A stretch of DNA of 64,000 nucleotides from Diadophis punctatus similis (taxonomy: Eukaryota; Chordata; Lepidosauria; Squamata; Dipsadidae): assembly GCA_023053685.1 (NCBI GenBank), contig JALIGW010000001.1, positions 71,817,740 to 71,881,739 on the forward strand. The letters run 5' to 3'. The first letter of the stretch is position 1. The number at the start of each line of letters is the position of its first letter. Both the position numbers and the translations under genes were made by a program. This document shows positions 47,057 through 59,240 of the stretch, one piece after another. Below the pieces are notes generated by a model that saw only the letters and a list, made by a program, of their open reading frames with translations, was not told the origin of the DNA and did no database searches.

Positions 47057-47340
47057 GAAACAAAATCCTTGTAAACTAGCTTGCAGAAGACTCTCAAGAT
47101 GCTTGGATTGATGCCAATTCTTGCTAATTTCTTTAACTGAAAACCCCAAAGTTTGCAACTTTATTAGAAATCATTTAGTAAGCACTGTATTAACAGAACC
47201 AGATTTCTCTGCTGCTCTTTTTCACATGTACACAATAATCTGCATTATTTTTCTCGTATCCTCTTTTTTTGTTTTAAAAAAATACTTTCAAAAGATCAGA
47301 TTTCAAAAGTGAAAAACTTTTCCATATTCTTTTATTTTAG

Positions 47341-47430
47341 GAGCACATCTACAAGTTGATGAAAAGTGATTCATATCCACGTTTTATACGATCCAGTGCC
47401 TACCAGGAATTACTGCAGGCCAAGAAGAAG
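47341..47430 (+). CDS. RGS7: RGS7 coding exon (end of RGS domain)
   Basis: Follows 'ttattttag', precedes 'gtatta'. Thirty codons: [20 protein letters not shown], then [10 protein letters not shown]. It closes the RGS fold; [10 protein letters not shown] is the last G-alpha contact segment. Identical to mammals as recalled. Confidence 0.96.
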
Positions 47431-47986
47431 GTATTATTCCATCTTTTCTATGTATTTCTATTCTTTCAGCAGTGGTTCTGGTCTATCGTACTTTCTCTCT
47501 TTGGGTAAATGAGCTGAATATCTGGTAGGTGAAGAGTTTAGTTCAATCTGAGCATTCCATAATGATGGTGGGATCCATGCCTATATTTATTTTGCATCTT
47601 TGCATGAGCAAATTTATTTTGTATCATTCTGAAAGGAATTGTAGGACTATAACTTAGCAAAACAGATAAGAGCAGGTCAAAACATTTTAGAAAGATATAT
47701 AAGTATAGTTGATGTAGTATGATTTTTTACTTTGCAGCAGATGTAATTTAATTGTACAAAGCTACAAACACTGAATTTGTTTCATCTAAGCTTTTTTGTA
47801 GTCAAAGGTAAGTTCCACTAAGTTCAATAAGGACTCAATCCATACCTAATAAAATCATGAAATTTTGCAGTGATAAATCCTTGGTTACTGGGAATTCTTT
47901 TTTTTTCCTTAGTCTTGTTCAGGATCTGTGCCTGGAAAAAAAAGAGTTCCAGTAGGATGGCCATTAAAACATCCTTAGAAAGGTAT
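47431..47986. other. Intron sequence, nothing recognised
   Basis: No gene or repeat identified. Confidence 0.45.
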
Positions 47987-48510
47987 TGTTGTGGTCTATT
48001 GGCCTCCATCCCCTCCAGCAACCAAATCAGATGAGGAGGAGGCGTGGGAGTCAGGGTCAGCATCAAGGCAATGTGAGAGCTCCGAGGGGGAAGAGGGAAT
48101 GGAGCTGTCACAGAGAGAGAGACAGAGGAGCCTGGGCCGTTCATCAGCCCTCATATGGAGAGTCAACAGCCCCGAGGTCTGGAGGTGGCTGATGAGGAAA
48201 AGGAGAAACAACTAGGTCCAGTGCCTGATGCGCAGAAGGCAGAGGAGAGGAGAGCAGTGGAAATCTGTGGGCCAATCCTTGGGATGAAAGAGACACCGCT
48301 GCTAGTGAAGTCCCACCCTAGTTCTAGGGATAAAAGGCAGGGGGCAGAGATGAATAGATGTAGCAGACAACTATTCATCTCCCTGCCAGACAGACTTGTT
48401 AGCCTGCGGTGAGATAGAAACTTTTTGCTGGGGCTGCTGACACTCCTAATAAAGGTATCATTGATTTAACTTCAGAGGGTTTGTCGTGTTTGGGGAGCTG
48501 GGTCAGAACA
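47987..48510 (+). mobile_element. Solo LTR, 524 bp
   Basis: Begins TGTT and ends AACA. A TATA-like 'gggataaaaggcag' (about 48328) and AATAAA in 'ctcctaataaaggtatc' (about 48450) lie in the order of an LTR read on the plus strand. Flanks ggtat and ggtag match at 4 of 5. GC-richer than the surroundings. Open frames on both strands are compositional. Family not assigned. Confidence 0.7.
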
Positions 48511-49496
48511 GGTAGATAGTGACAGTAAGGAAGGAGAACACAATGAAAGAACAGACAGTGAGCTTAATGTTCCCAAAATATAGCAATAACAAATAATTTT
48601 AAATGTGTACTTACAACACATTTAGACTCTACATACTCTTACCCATGCACATTTGTCTCTAACACTTTCAGTACTTGCTTTTTGTCTACCTTCTCCTCTC
48701 CCCATTCATTTTTGGTGGGACTTTTGGCCACCAAAAGAAAGAAGAAAGAGTTGCCTTAATACTCAGCCATTTTCTTCGCCTTACCAACCTTCGTCTTGAT
48801 TGGACTATTCTGCCTCACCAATGCAAAGATTTCTTGGAGACAACCAAATCAGTCTCATACCTGAGACTTGTATTCTTACTGTCTATATCTCACATCTTGT
48901 TAGATATCTGGAGAGTAGGGCTAGCAAATCTAGACTGCAAAAACACAGACTAGGTGTCAGAGGGAAACCCTAAGTCTTTGCTGCCATCTAGCAGTTGTCT
49001 GGATTTTTGCAGCTCAGACTAAGAAAGGTTACAGAGGCAAAATCAAACACAAAAGAATCCTCCAGAGGGCAAACTTCAAAAACTCCAAATTGTTCTGCAT
49101 AACTCTAGATAACTGGCTACCTTAATTCTAGTGATATGGTAAGGGTGGATAACCTGAGCCACCATTCCCACCCTACCATTGATCTTCCTTTTTGAGAAGA
49201 AAACTGAAAATAGACTATGTGGTTTAGAAGAATCTGCGATTAGATATTTTATCTTAAAGTTTAAGATATTTTATCTTAAAGTTTCTGCACATAGCCAAAC
49301 AAGCTGAGACCTCTTTCAGATCTTCCCACAATGTGTGTTAATGGAGAACCGAGACCTTCCATGGTTGAGAAGTTTGATGTTGGGAATGTTTTGACTTTTT
49401 ATATTTCTTCAAAATATTTATTATTACTATGACTATTAATTTTGGATGTCCGTGGATGTCAGCTTGGGTGCTATGGGCACCATAGTACATACAGGC
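48511..49496. other. Intron sequence, nothing recognised
   Basis: A 22-base unit ('gatattttatcttaaagttt') is in tandem at 49236-49281. No gene seen. Confidence 0.5.
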
Positions 49497-49677
49497 CAGT
49501 AATGGGTTCTGAATTAGTTTGCTACTGGTTTGCGTGCGTGCTTGTGCGAGCGCACTTGCATGCACATGTGACACTTCTGCGCATGCGCAGAAGCATCCCA
49601 GGCTGGTGGGCGGAGCTTCCCACCACCACCGCTACTGGTTCTAAGAACCGGTCCGAAGCAGGAGCAACCCACCGCTG
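49497..49677. mobile_element. Short hAT-type MITE with TGCGCATGCGCA core
   Basis: Ends 'cagtaatgggttctgaatta' and 'ggagcaacccaccgctg'; flanks atacaggc and aaacaggc match at 7 of 8. The perfect palindrome 'cttctgcgcatgcgcagaag' is at about 49574-49593. Confidence 0.92.
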
Positions 49678-51165
49678 AAACAGGCTCTGTGTTACTAATT
49701 ATTACTTGTACTACTACTGGATGAACCCATCTACTGGGATGCTCATTTGTGTAAGCCCCCTGAAGTAAATACCGTAAGGACATGGATGCACAGAGAGAAC
49801 TTACTTGGGCTGTGGAGAATGGGTATGCATGGATAGCCTGCTTCCACTGATCTTGCACATCTGTCCACACTACATGGAGATCTTAAAAGGAGGATCAGTT
49901 AACTCTGATAATTTAGAGCTCATAATTATCAGATCTCTGGATTCAATATAATGTACTTATGTAGCTTGTTTCAGATCCTTGTGCTGAATGTATAAAGATC
50001 CAGTAGGGGAAAAAATAGTGCAGAAACAATGGAGAGCAGGTTTGCTAGCTATATGTAGAATTTAATGAATAATGCCTGCATAGGAATGATACGTTGTGTC
50101 AGTCTGTAAAATTAGGAAGACAGAAGATAAGGAATCCAATAGTGCAAATTCATAATCCAGTTTTGTAGTTAGTTCATGTTCCTCCCCTTGAAAGGTTAAA
50201 AGCAATAGGAAACCAAGAAAAAAAAATTAAACCATCCAAACAGCAAGTGTGAGAAGGCATCACCTAGGAATACAATAAAAATAATCTCCCTTCCAAAGCT
50301 TGTCTTGGCTCTGAGGACTAATAGCAATATGAGGGGGCATCTTATTGAGCCTGTGGCAGCAGAGAAAAGAGTTAACCAACTCCCTGTACCTCCACCTGTG
50401 CTATTTAGCATTTTAAAAGATACAAGGAACTTAAAGCAATGCATTGCCCTAACATTTAATGGCATGTGTGCCTTGAAAACTATTTAAAATCAACACTCCT
50501 CCCTGCGGTTGAGATACTAAATAAATGGAGATTTTTCTTAAAGAGAAGAGGGCTAGTCATTAAAAAAAATAGTTTATGTTCTTAGATTGTGTAAGTGGTC
50601 ACGTAATTGGCAGAATGTGCAGGGCTCCTTGTCCTGTTTTAATTTCATGTTTTGTTTTGTATTATCCCAGTTTGATCGGCTTGGCAGTTAATTATAAGCA
50701 AAGCTCAGATCTTGTACGTCAGCGCTGTTCTTCACCCAGTGAATCAGCACTGTCAGAGCTGACCCAGGCAGACATCCATGTAAGGGGGTGGGGGTAGGGG
50801 ATGGATGAAGCATGGGACAACTGCTCTGGTTGCCAAGTTGCCAATTCTCTCTGCCCCGCCCCTTCCAGCTCCTCTGTGCTCCTCTCCATGCCTAAAACTA
50901 CATTCAGGTGGGCAACCTATACCCCTCTGTGCACTTTGACTTCTCTGCCTCAGGAGAAAATTGTAGGGGGAAATATATTTCCCCTTCTATTTCTACGAGC
51001 ATTTCATCTTCTGCACTTGCTTTTGCGTTGTGGGTTTCTTTTTATGACTTTTGTGTTTTAGCAACCCATTGCTTCATTGTGCTTTTATTTTCATGTTGTT
51101 GGTTTTTTTTTTTTTTTTGCTTCTTTTGCTTTTGTTTCCCCTTTATGTTTTTTTTTTTTCACAAG
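49678..51165. other. Intron sequence, nothing recognised
   Basis: No gene or nameable repeat. T-rich runs at 51101-51160 form the polypyrimidine tract of the next RGS7 exon. Confidence 0.5.
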
Positions 51166-51219
51166 TTGGGAAATACACTGGATCGCCGAACATCTTTTGA
51201 GAAATTCACACGGAGTGTG
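51166..51219 (+). CDS. RGS7: RGS7 coding exon (after RGS domain)
   Basis: Preceded by a long T-rich tract and 'cacaag', followed by 'gtaagt'. Eighteen codons: LGNTLDRRTSFEKFTRSV. It corresponds to SGNSMDRR-type sequence in mammals as recalled, so DRRTSFEKF is kept and the edges have changed. It is in phase 0 on both sides, so skipping it would keep the frame. Confidence 0.93.
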
Positions 51220-51618
51220 GTAAGTTTATAACCTCGTGAGCCTTATGATTGACAGATGGTCCTCTGATATTATGTGGGTTTTGTTGACGCTGACCTCAAG
51301 CTACCAGGTGATGTTACAAGTCAGGCCCTGCTGGGAATAATTTAAACAGCAGGAGCAAAGAAGCTGTTTAACAATGCCACCTTGGTGCTGTCCCAGAAAC
51401 CTTTCCCTTTAAGAAGAGAGAGAGAGTATGGCAAATAGAATGTTATTAGACTGAATCCATTTCACCCTACATTTTCTTATCAAAGCCACCTTTTTAAAAA
51501 AAATTAGACTCGGGTCTTTGGGTTTGTTTAACAATGTATGTGCCAATGCCTTTGGATTCGCAGTTTTCAACCTTTGCACTGGTTCAAACTAAAGCATTCA
51601 ACACATTTATTTTTGTAG

Positions 51619-51693
51619 GGCAGAAACATCCCAATTTTCCCCTGCCATAAAAACTGTACACCAACACTGAGGGCGAGCACTAACCTGTTATGA
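51619..51693 (+). CDS. RGS7: RGS7 alternative terminal exon 1
   Basis: Follows 'tttttgtag'. It encodes GRNIPIFPCHKNCTPTLRAS then TNLL and TGA. This is the longer C-terminus known from mammalian RGS7 isoforms. The sequence is conserved at every position I recall, and the exon is open although skipped by the other isoform. A poly(A) signal for this end is not obvious in the next few hundred bases. Confidence 0.93.
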   Translation, partial: GRNIPIFPCHKNCTPTLRASTNLL

Positions 51694-54600
51694 AAAGAGG
51701 TAGAAAGATCTTGGCTTCTACTCCAGTTTGTTGACCTTGTCCGCCGAGTGGTGTGCGTTTCCTGTGCGCACGTGTGGTGTATGTGAGTGTGCATAAGTGT
51801 GCTGTATTGTGGCTTTTGCTGTTGCAGTCAGTTAACAAAGCTGTGTATACTGAAGTGATAATTTATGAAGACCATCAGCAAAGATCATGGTTTTTGTTTT
51901 CTGTGTCTTCATAAAACCAATTCCCTTAAAAATTTCTAAATAAGCAAGGTTTAAAATGTTTTTAATATAATGATAAGAACCCCATAGCAGACATATTATA
52001 TCTCTATTACGAACAGTATGATTTGGAGTACTTTGAATGCTTTGCAAGAAAAATTAGGTATTTGGAGAATGGGACTTAGAAATTGGATATTTAGGGGGAA
52101 AGAGTCGAACCTAATAGTAATAGAATGAAATATAAATTTAAAATTTACTGCATTTGGGGGTTCATAATCCTTTCGTCCAGATCCTGTTACTTTTAAATAA
52201 CCTTGGACATTAAGAATTGTTTGAGAATTGTACCCCTGCTTGTCGGCCAAATAAACAACAACAAAAAATAGTGGAGAGTTTGAAACAAAAACCCCTATTT
52301 TTGCATGGTGGTTTCAGTACAGCTTGTTACTTTGTGAATTCTGTTATTGTTTGGGAGCAAAAAGGACCTAGAAAAGCAGCACATTTGTAGATGTGTAACT
52401 GCTCTCTCTATTATAACTATAAAATGATCTCCTTAGGGTCAAATTCAAGCCCTGGTGGCTTGCTTATTGGCAGCAGTGCAGAAGTAACTTGGGCTATTTT
52501 AGGGATTATTATTATTATTTTGTTTCAATCCCCAATGTAACCTAGAGAAGGCAGCCTGTACTGGAACTTTGGTTGTCTGAAGATCTCTAAATACTAACCA
52601 GGTACAATTCTGTTTAGCTTCTGAATCCCGACAAGTTCAGATGCTATCATCTGCTGAGAATTTCTAACTCGTGCAATCAGTAAACCCAAGTCTCAAATAG
52701 AAGATTGCCATCTCTGAACTCTTAAAAATATCCTCTTTGGCAATGGCTATGAGAGTTTTCAAAGCCATAACCACACATCCCGCTGCGCCATTGCAACAAA
52801 ACTTCCTCTATTTTTCCTTTCTTGCTAGCATAGATAATCAAGTTTCAACAGACTCCAGGCATGGCTTGAGTCCATCTGAAATCTGAAAAATAGCTATTAA
52901 TTCAGATGAGACTTACTGGAACTACTAAGAACAGGGTTTGGATGTCCAGTTTCCTCACCAGAAGTATAATTGGGATTTGATGAGATGTGACAGTAAGGAT
53001 AGAAGTAGGGGTAGGTTGCTGGGAGTTTTATATTAGCCAGTTGCTTTGCTTGTCAGAATGTGAGAACCAAATGTAAATTATGTATCTTTGTGCTAGTGGA
53101 AGAACTAACACAATGAGAAATTCTAAGATGGTAACTCCATCCACTTATTAAAATTACTGTATCAAATGCATAAGCTCCAGCAGGTTTTCCTTACAGAATG
53201 TTTCCAGCAATGGATCAACAGCAGAACTTCACTGAGAGAGAAAGTATTGAAGTGTATAAAAGATGTTGGTAATGACCCTCCTAATACTATGTATGTCAGT
53301 AGGAACAGTGTCCTTTTTAATTAACACAGTGTTTTCTTCCTTTAATCAATCTATTGATCATGAAGTTCTAAGAAACACGAGGACGTCAAATAACTAACTA
53401 GGTTTATAAAAACACTCCAGCTCAATGAAACTAATGCCATTTTAATCCAATTGTCCTATTGTTTACTTTCCTTTGCAGATATACTTGCATTGTATATATA
53501 TACTGATGCCCATTCTCTGATTACTGGGCTTCTGTACCAATTGGCAACTATTATAACAACCAGATGCAACTTTATCTGGTGAGGCAATTTGGTAGATAGC
53601 ATTACCAGCTGACATGGCATGCTAACAGCAAAGGAATCTCCCTAGAGTTACTTTTTGGCATCACAAGATAATTTGAGTGTGGACATGGTATGTTTCAGAA
53701 TTTATGAAATGAGTGTGATAGCTTCAAATATTTCATTTGTCTTGTTGATCTCAGTGTCAAGAAAGTATAGTTTAGTGTAATTATATATGAACCTAGAGTA
53801 GAAATTAGAAAAAGGAGAGCTATAGAAATTACCTGGATAATTTCCATTAATGACTCTGAAACTTTTGATTTTTAGAACTGCAAAACCTCTGTGGTTTTGT
53901 AGAAATATATAAATTGGTGCTGCCCGTTGCTCTCAGCTCTACATTCTACATCATATGAGAAATCCAAATGACTTTGTTTTTCTCATCATAACAACCATTT
54001 GCTATATCATTGAGATGTCATTACTATATGGCCTCTTGGCATTATTGCTAATATGTACAAGTGATAATCATCAAAAGAAAGGAAAGATCAGATCTGATGA
54101 TTTTATAACAATGCAGAATTGATGTTGGGGGGATTATATGCATGTAATTATCACCAGCAATATAAATGATGGATTACATTTAAAATGTAAGCCATCTCAG
54201 CAATAGTGCATATTGAATTAGCCATTTGATTGTTTCAACTCATTGCGTTAAAACTCACGGTTTCATAATGAAGCTTAGATCTCCATTGCTGTCTTCAGAA
54301 CATTGAACCTGACATTTGGACATTAACATCAGATAATGAGAAATCTGAAAATGTGCAGGTGAAATTGGATGTTTTTTAGAATGTAATTTTAATGGCTTCC
54401 ACCGGATAAAATGTGAGAGTTCCAAGAAAAAGTGGTGGTTTTTCAATCAAGCCAATGTTGATCAAAAGAGGCTTATCTCCCCTGAGTTATTTGTATTTGG
54501 TTCTGATTCCCTTGATGATGATTGGAAGCTGGTTTGGTGAACCAATTCCAGTGGATCCAATCATTTTAGATGGTCCAAAGTTCCACCTGTGCAGTTTTGC

Positions 54601-54814
54601 CTGAAATAACATGAATGTCTTGCTTGATACTGCAGCCACCAAGTGATAAGCTGCTCATATCTGAAAGAACCCAAGGACAGGCATCCCATATTTAAGGTCG
54701 CCGTGTGAAAAATGTTAGCTGGACAAGTAGGTGCTTGGTAATGAACTGGGTTTTCAGTGAACATGCCTCTGTCTTCTGTTTTCTTTTGTTTGTTTGTTTC
54801 TATCTTTTCCTCAG
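51694..54814. other. Sequence between the alternative RGS7 ends
   Basis: The first part would be 3' UTR for the upstream terminal exon and intron for the other. It is notably free of recognisable transposons over 3 kb, unlike the other introns. No gene seen. Confidence 0.55.
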
Positions 54815-54865
54815 GGGAAATCGCTCACATCAAAGAGATTAACCAGTCTAGTGCAGTCCTACTAA
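54815..54865 (+). CDS. RGS7: RGS7 alternative terminal exon 2
   Basis: Follows 'tatcttttcctcag'. It encodes GKSLTSKRLTSLVQSY and TAA, the other C-terminus known from RGS7 isoforms and similar to the RGS6 end. It joins in phase 0 to the exon at 51166 or directly to the exon at 47341. Confidence 0.95.
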   Translation, partial: GKSLTSKRLTSLVQSY

Positions 54866-55510
54866 GAGGATCATCTTGTAGCATGGAAGCAGACTCAGTC
54901 ATTATACATACTTCGTAGCTCACTAATTGCCTGAAATCAGAGGACAATAGAACAAGATGTTGCATGAGCAAGGACCTGACTTATTTTCTTTTGTGTATAT
55001 CAAGGCATTACAGACTCCAAGGAACTCACTACTGTAATCTTTTGATGCCTCCATTTTGAAAACTCTCTCCTCACTTTCGCCTTCATATCAAGCTGGATCT
55101 GTGTCCATTTATTTTCTGCAATTTCCAGTACAGTTTTTTTTAAAAAAAGCTTCTGTTAGGCACAGTTTATTTACAGTGCTGTCATTCACAAACTGGAAGA
55201 CATGTAAAAAAAAAAGAATATATTAATAAATATACCTAATATGGCATCACAGCTATTGCACAATAAATTAGCACAGAAGGTTCTGTCTCACAGATGTATT
55301 CACATCAAGAAAGAAAGTCTGTGTCTTTGTCCGTTGTCTGTAAATTCTGTTAATGTTTCTTGCATTTATTTTTATACCGTATTTTAAGGGGAAAAAAAAG
55401 AAATTCTTTTATTCCAAATGTATTAAAACTGATCCTTTCTCTGTAAATTTGTGTATGTTTATATTGTTGTTTTATCTTTCATTAAAATATGCAGAATCTC
55501 TTCTGTTTTG
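54866..55510 (+). other. RGS7: Probable RGS7 3' UTR with poly(A) signals
   Basis: Follows the TAA. AATAAA occurs at 55225-55230 and 55262-55267, and ATTAAA at 55481-55486. No transposon lies within it. The real cleavage site cannot be told from the sequence. Confidence 0.65.
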
Positions 55511-56239
55511 TAGACTTAAGCTTTTTGACTTGGTAGAAACACAAATGAAATAATTCAAAATATTTCATTTATTTCAGTGACGTTTAAAAAGCATGAATTA
55601 CAAGAGGACTGCGAAGAACATAATTTGATTATAAACAGGGAAAGAGAAGAGTGAGATTAATAAATTATATTAAAAAGCCTTCCCCTTCCCCATTTATTCA
55701 CATATTATCAGACCTCTATTTTCATTGGAACTCCTGTGTAATGTTCATTGTAAGGATTTTTTCATCCATGCCAGTGAGATTAACTATTGTAATGAACAGA
55801 AAAATGCTTAGATTCAGGATTTAGATATAGATGCTGTAGGTTCACCTTGATGTAAAACATTTCTCAAGTCTTGGAAGTCTGAGATCCAAATGTTTTATTT
55901 AAGGACCCTCAAAGTTATCCAATTAGTGTTCTTCAAAGTCTGAGCAAATTTATTAAAAGACAAAATAGGTTAATTGCACATTAGGCTTTCTGTCACAATT
56001 TAGATGACATCTTAGTTTGTGGCTTTCCATGGAATTTTACAAGGAGCCTGACATCATGGTGTCTGTGCTGTAAGCCTATTGTCTTTTCCCACTTCTGCTT
56101 TCTTTTTTTATACAGTATGATTGTTACCAGAAAAATCCTAGTCAATGTTCTTTTCATCAGTAATGTTGGCATTCTCAGTTATAGTTTTAGCAACATTGCC
56201 TGAAAAAATATATAAGCTAACTTGAAGGCACAGTATGGG
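55511..56239. other. Intergenic sequence, nothing recognised
   Basis: No gene or repeat identified. Confidence 0.45.
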
Positions 56240-56644
56240 CAGGGGTGGGTTCCTACGGGTGCGGACCAGTACGTGCGCACTGGTAGTGGCCTGCTGGTGA
56301 CATAATTTTGGCGTCACGGTTCCGGTACTGTCTATGCTGGTCCGTGCGTGCCGCCATCTTTTTTTCAGAATTTTTGGTGATTTTTTCGGGTTTGGGTGGC
56401 TTCTCCTCATCCTCTGCTTTGAAAAAAAAGCCCTCCTGCCCACCCCCAGGTTAATACTGACCTTTATTTCTTCATCCGAAGCACAGCTGAGCAGCTCCTC
56501 AGCTGTGTTTCAGGCTGAAACGTCCTTCTGAGCATGCGCGGAAGTAAAATCGCACAAGGGGACGCGCGCACGAGCGGAGCGAGGGTACGTGTGCAAAACA
56601 TCACAATGCTCACCGGTAGCAAAGGTAAATGGAACCCACCCCTG
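56240..56644. mobile_element. hAT-type MITE, long form
   Basis: Ends 'caggggtgggttcctacggg' and 'ggaacccacccctg'. Flanks agtatggg and ggaagggg match poorly, so the duplication has decayed or recombined. Interior 'gagcatgcgcggaag' and 'acgagcggagcgagg'; it shares 'agctcctcagctgtgttt' with the element at 33305. Confidence 0.88.
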
Positions 56645-58274
56645 GGAAGGGGGTATTTAACCCCAATAACTTTTGGCCATAAATTCATTTTCTTCAATAA
56701 TGGTCACACTAAACCTCATTCCTGAAATGGATCACAGTAAGGAAGGCAGATGTCAACAATATGATAAAAACACAAATAGTGACAGTTATGGGGTTCTAGA
56801 ACTGTAAGCAACTGCCAGCATGGTGGGAGGAGAGACAAGTAACAAAACGTGTGTTGCAACATGGAAACACAAACTCCATCCATTATGTACTTGCATACAA
56901 CATCCATGCAAATATGAAGGGTGGAACATGTCTCATAATGTCACAATGCCTGTTTCATCCTTTTGGCATTGCTATGGTTAGGAGCAGATGTGTTTGTCTG
57001 GATTCAACTCCTTGTATCTTGGTCTACCAATTCACAGAATTAGGCCATCAATTTTGCTTCCTTGATTTCATTTGCTTTGGAAAGCTGCTGCTCTAGAATT
57101 TTATTATAAATATGATAGCGATAGGAATTGATTCAGCAACTGCTAAAAGGAAAGCCAATTCAATTGCACAAGCAATTTAAGTGGTTAATTAGGCAATGCA
57201 AAAGTTATGCTTCAACACCATCTACAGCAGTATAAAGGATAATCTTATAATTGGACCACTGCAGTCCTGAAAAGAACAGGAATCTCTTGTTAGTGTACAT
57301 TTGAATCGATTTCTGTCCTTATAATGTCCCCTTCTGGTGTCTTTACGTTAATCTCTCCCAAATGGTCTTGAAAAAGAGATGTTTTTCTTACCGAAGACTG
57401 TGTCTCTTAAAGCCTGCTGGATGAACTACAGAGGTTCTCTGCCAACAATGGTATGTGATAATTTCCAGATGTTCATACAATCAGTACTCTGAAGTTCTCA
57501 GAATGCTAGCAAACAAATTATATGAGTGGTCACTTAGGAGATTGTGGAGGGACACATTGTTAGAAAACAACAACAAATTACTAGGAAAAGCTTGAAGAAA
57601 ACAATCCATGACAAAACTCTTAAACTGATTTCACCCCACCCTCAAAGTGTTTGCTAAGAAAATTCAAGGTTGCTGCTTCCAATTATTATTTCATATTCAA
57701 ATAATGGATAAATGTGACAATCATATTTGGGACAATGTTCAGGATATGGACATTCAGTAGAGAGCAATAATGCATACATTTTGGGGTCATCCATATACCC
57801 AAAGTAACAGTCTTCAATTAGTTGATATATAATGCATAAAAGGAGAAGTCTTTTATTGTGAATGTGCTGTACAATTTCCAAATATATTGAATACATCCGA
57901 AGTAACATTAGGATCCTGAGCATAAGGGCAGAGCTACAGATTACTCAAGAAACGTGGGATTTCAAAACTCTGTTGATGGTGCAAATTGAATTATTTGCAA
58001 AAATAATACAAGCGGGATATAAATAAATAAAGTATTATGCAGCCCAGCATTTTCAACATAGACAAAATGCTTAACCTGCCTCTTCCCATCAGCCGATTCT
58101 TCTTTTTTTGCTAGATTTTTCTTCTCCCAGTTAAGGTCAGAAGCCAACAATTACATTAACCAACTTAAAAGCCATCTAGGAGAAAGTTACAGGTAATTAT
58201 CAGCAGGTAGAGAATGAATTTAAACAACATACCAAAGGAATGTTTTCAACAGGATTTCTGTGCCCCCCACAATT
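56645..58274. other. Intergenic sequence, nothing recognised
   Basis: No gene or repeat identified; short frames have no domains. Confidence 0.45.
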
Positions 58275-58506
58275 AATTAATTAAAAATTTAATTTAATTA
58301 AAAGTTCTTATAGGCCGCCCAATCCCGTAGGACTCAGGGCGGTGTACAATAGGAATAAGAACAGTACAATAAAATGACAATTAAAACATAACATCATTTT
58401 AAAACCTACAGTCAGGGGGAATCCGATCTTCTTCTTCACCCCACCTGCCGGAAAAGCCATGTTTTTACGGCTTTGCGGAAGGCCAGTAGAGTGGGGATTA
58501 CTCTGA
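58275..58506 (-). mobile_element. L2-like LINE 3' end
   Basis: Complement of the tail ('gtaggactcagggcggtgta') and of the KTWLFL region ('aaaagccatgtttttacggc'). Confidence 0.8.
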
Positions 58507-58589
58507 CTTATCACACATATCTATATTTGCTAACATATTACACCTTCATTTGGGTGTGAAAGGACTAACACTAATGATGTTAATCTACT

Positions 58590-58695
58590 TTGGCTAATGA
58601 AACATTGGCAACAAAATAACCAAGCTCAGAGAGCACCAAGGACCCCTCATTTCAATCCTGAACTACAAATATTCTCCGTTATTGGTTACACCTTC
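58590..58695 (+). repeat. Interspersed repeat edge (ctcagagagcacc family)
   Basis: 'aatgaaacattggcaacaaa' followed by 'ccaagctcagagagcaccaa'. Same motif as at 20310/21340 and, inverted, 32556. Confidence 0.65.
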
Positions 58696-58931
58696 ACCTG
58701 TTAGAATTAGAGTCAAAAAAACGTATTGCAGTCCAATGGGGGTCTCCTCCACCTCTTCTTCCCCAGTTTGTAAATATTTTTGTAGTCATAGATTTTGACT
58801 TTTCCAATCACATGTCAAAATCTAACAGCCGAAGAATGTGAAACAATCTGGTTTGCCTATTCGTCTTGGCCTACACCTTCCAATTTTCTCTCTGATCTGT
58901 GTGTAATGAAAAGAAACAGCAGGCTCTGAAT

Positions 58932-59240
58932 CAGGGGCGGGTTGCTCACTTATTGATACTGGTGCGCTGCGTGCGCATCTCCATGTTTCGTGCATGTGCG
59001 CGCTCGCTGCGCGCGCACACACCCTCGCGCGATTTTGCTTCAGATTACTGCAAAATCCCCATTTCCTCCGGATCAGCTGGGACTCGGGAGGCAGAGAATA
59101 GATGGGGGCAGGCCAGTCAGAAGTGGTATTTACCGGTTCTCTGAACTACTCAAAATTTCTGCTACCGGTTCTCCGAACTACTGAAAATTTTCGCTACCGG
59201 TTCTCCAGAACTAGTCAGAACCTGCTGAAACCCACCTCTG
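58932..59240. mobile_element. Chimeric hAT-type MITE
   Basis: The left part (to about 59040) matches the GC-rich subtype ('caggggcgggttgctcac', 'cgcgcgattttgcttc'). The right part is the complement of the subtype at 14567 ('actgcaaaatccccatttcc', 'gctaccggttctcc', 'cagaacctgctgaaaccc'). The flanks ctctgaat and gtgtggca do not match. Confidence 0.88.

Noticed and set aside
48000..48410. Acidic or Arg-rich small gene
   Set aside because: Frames on both strands lie inside the GC-rich solo LTR and lack a domain.
54413..54604. Small gene or additional RGS7 exon
   Set aside because: No acceptor/donor pair fits the phase, and the 63-codon frame has no known RGS7 sequence.
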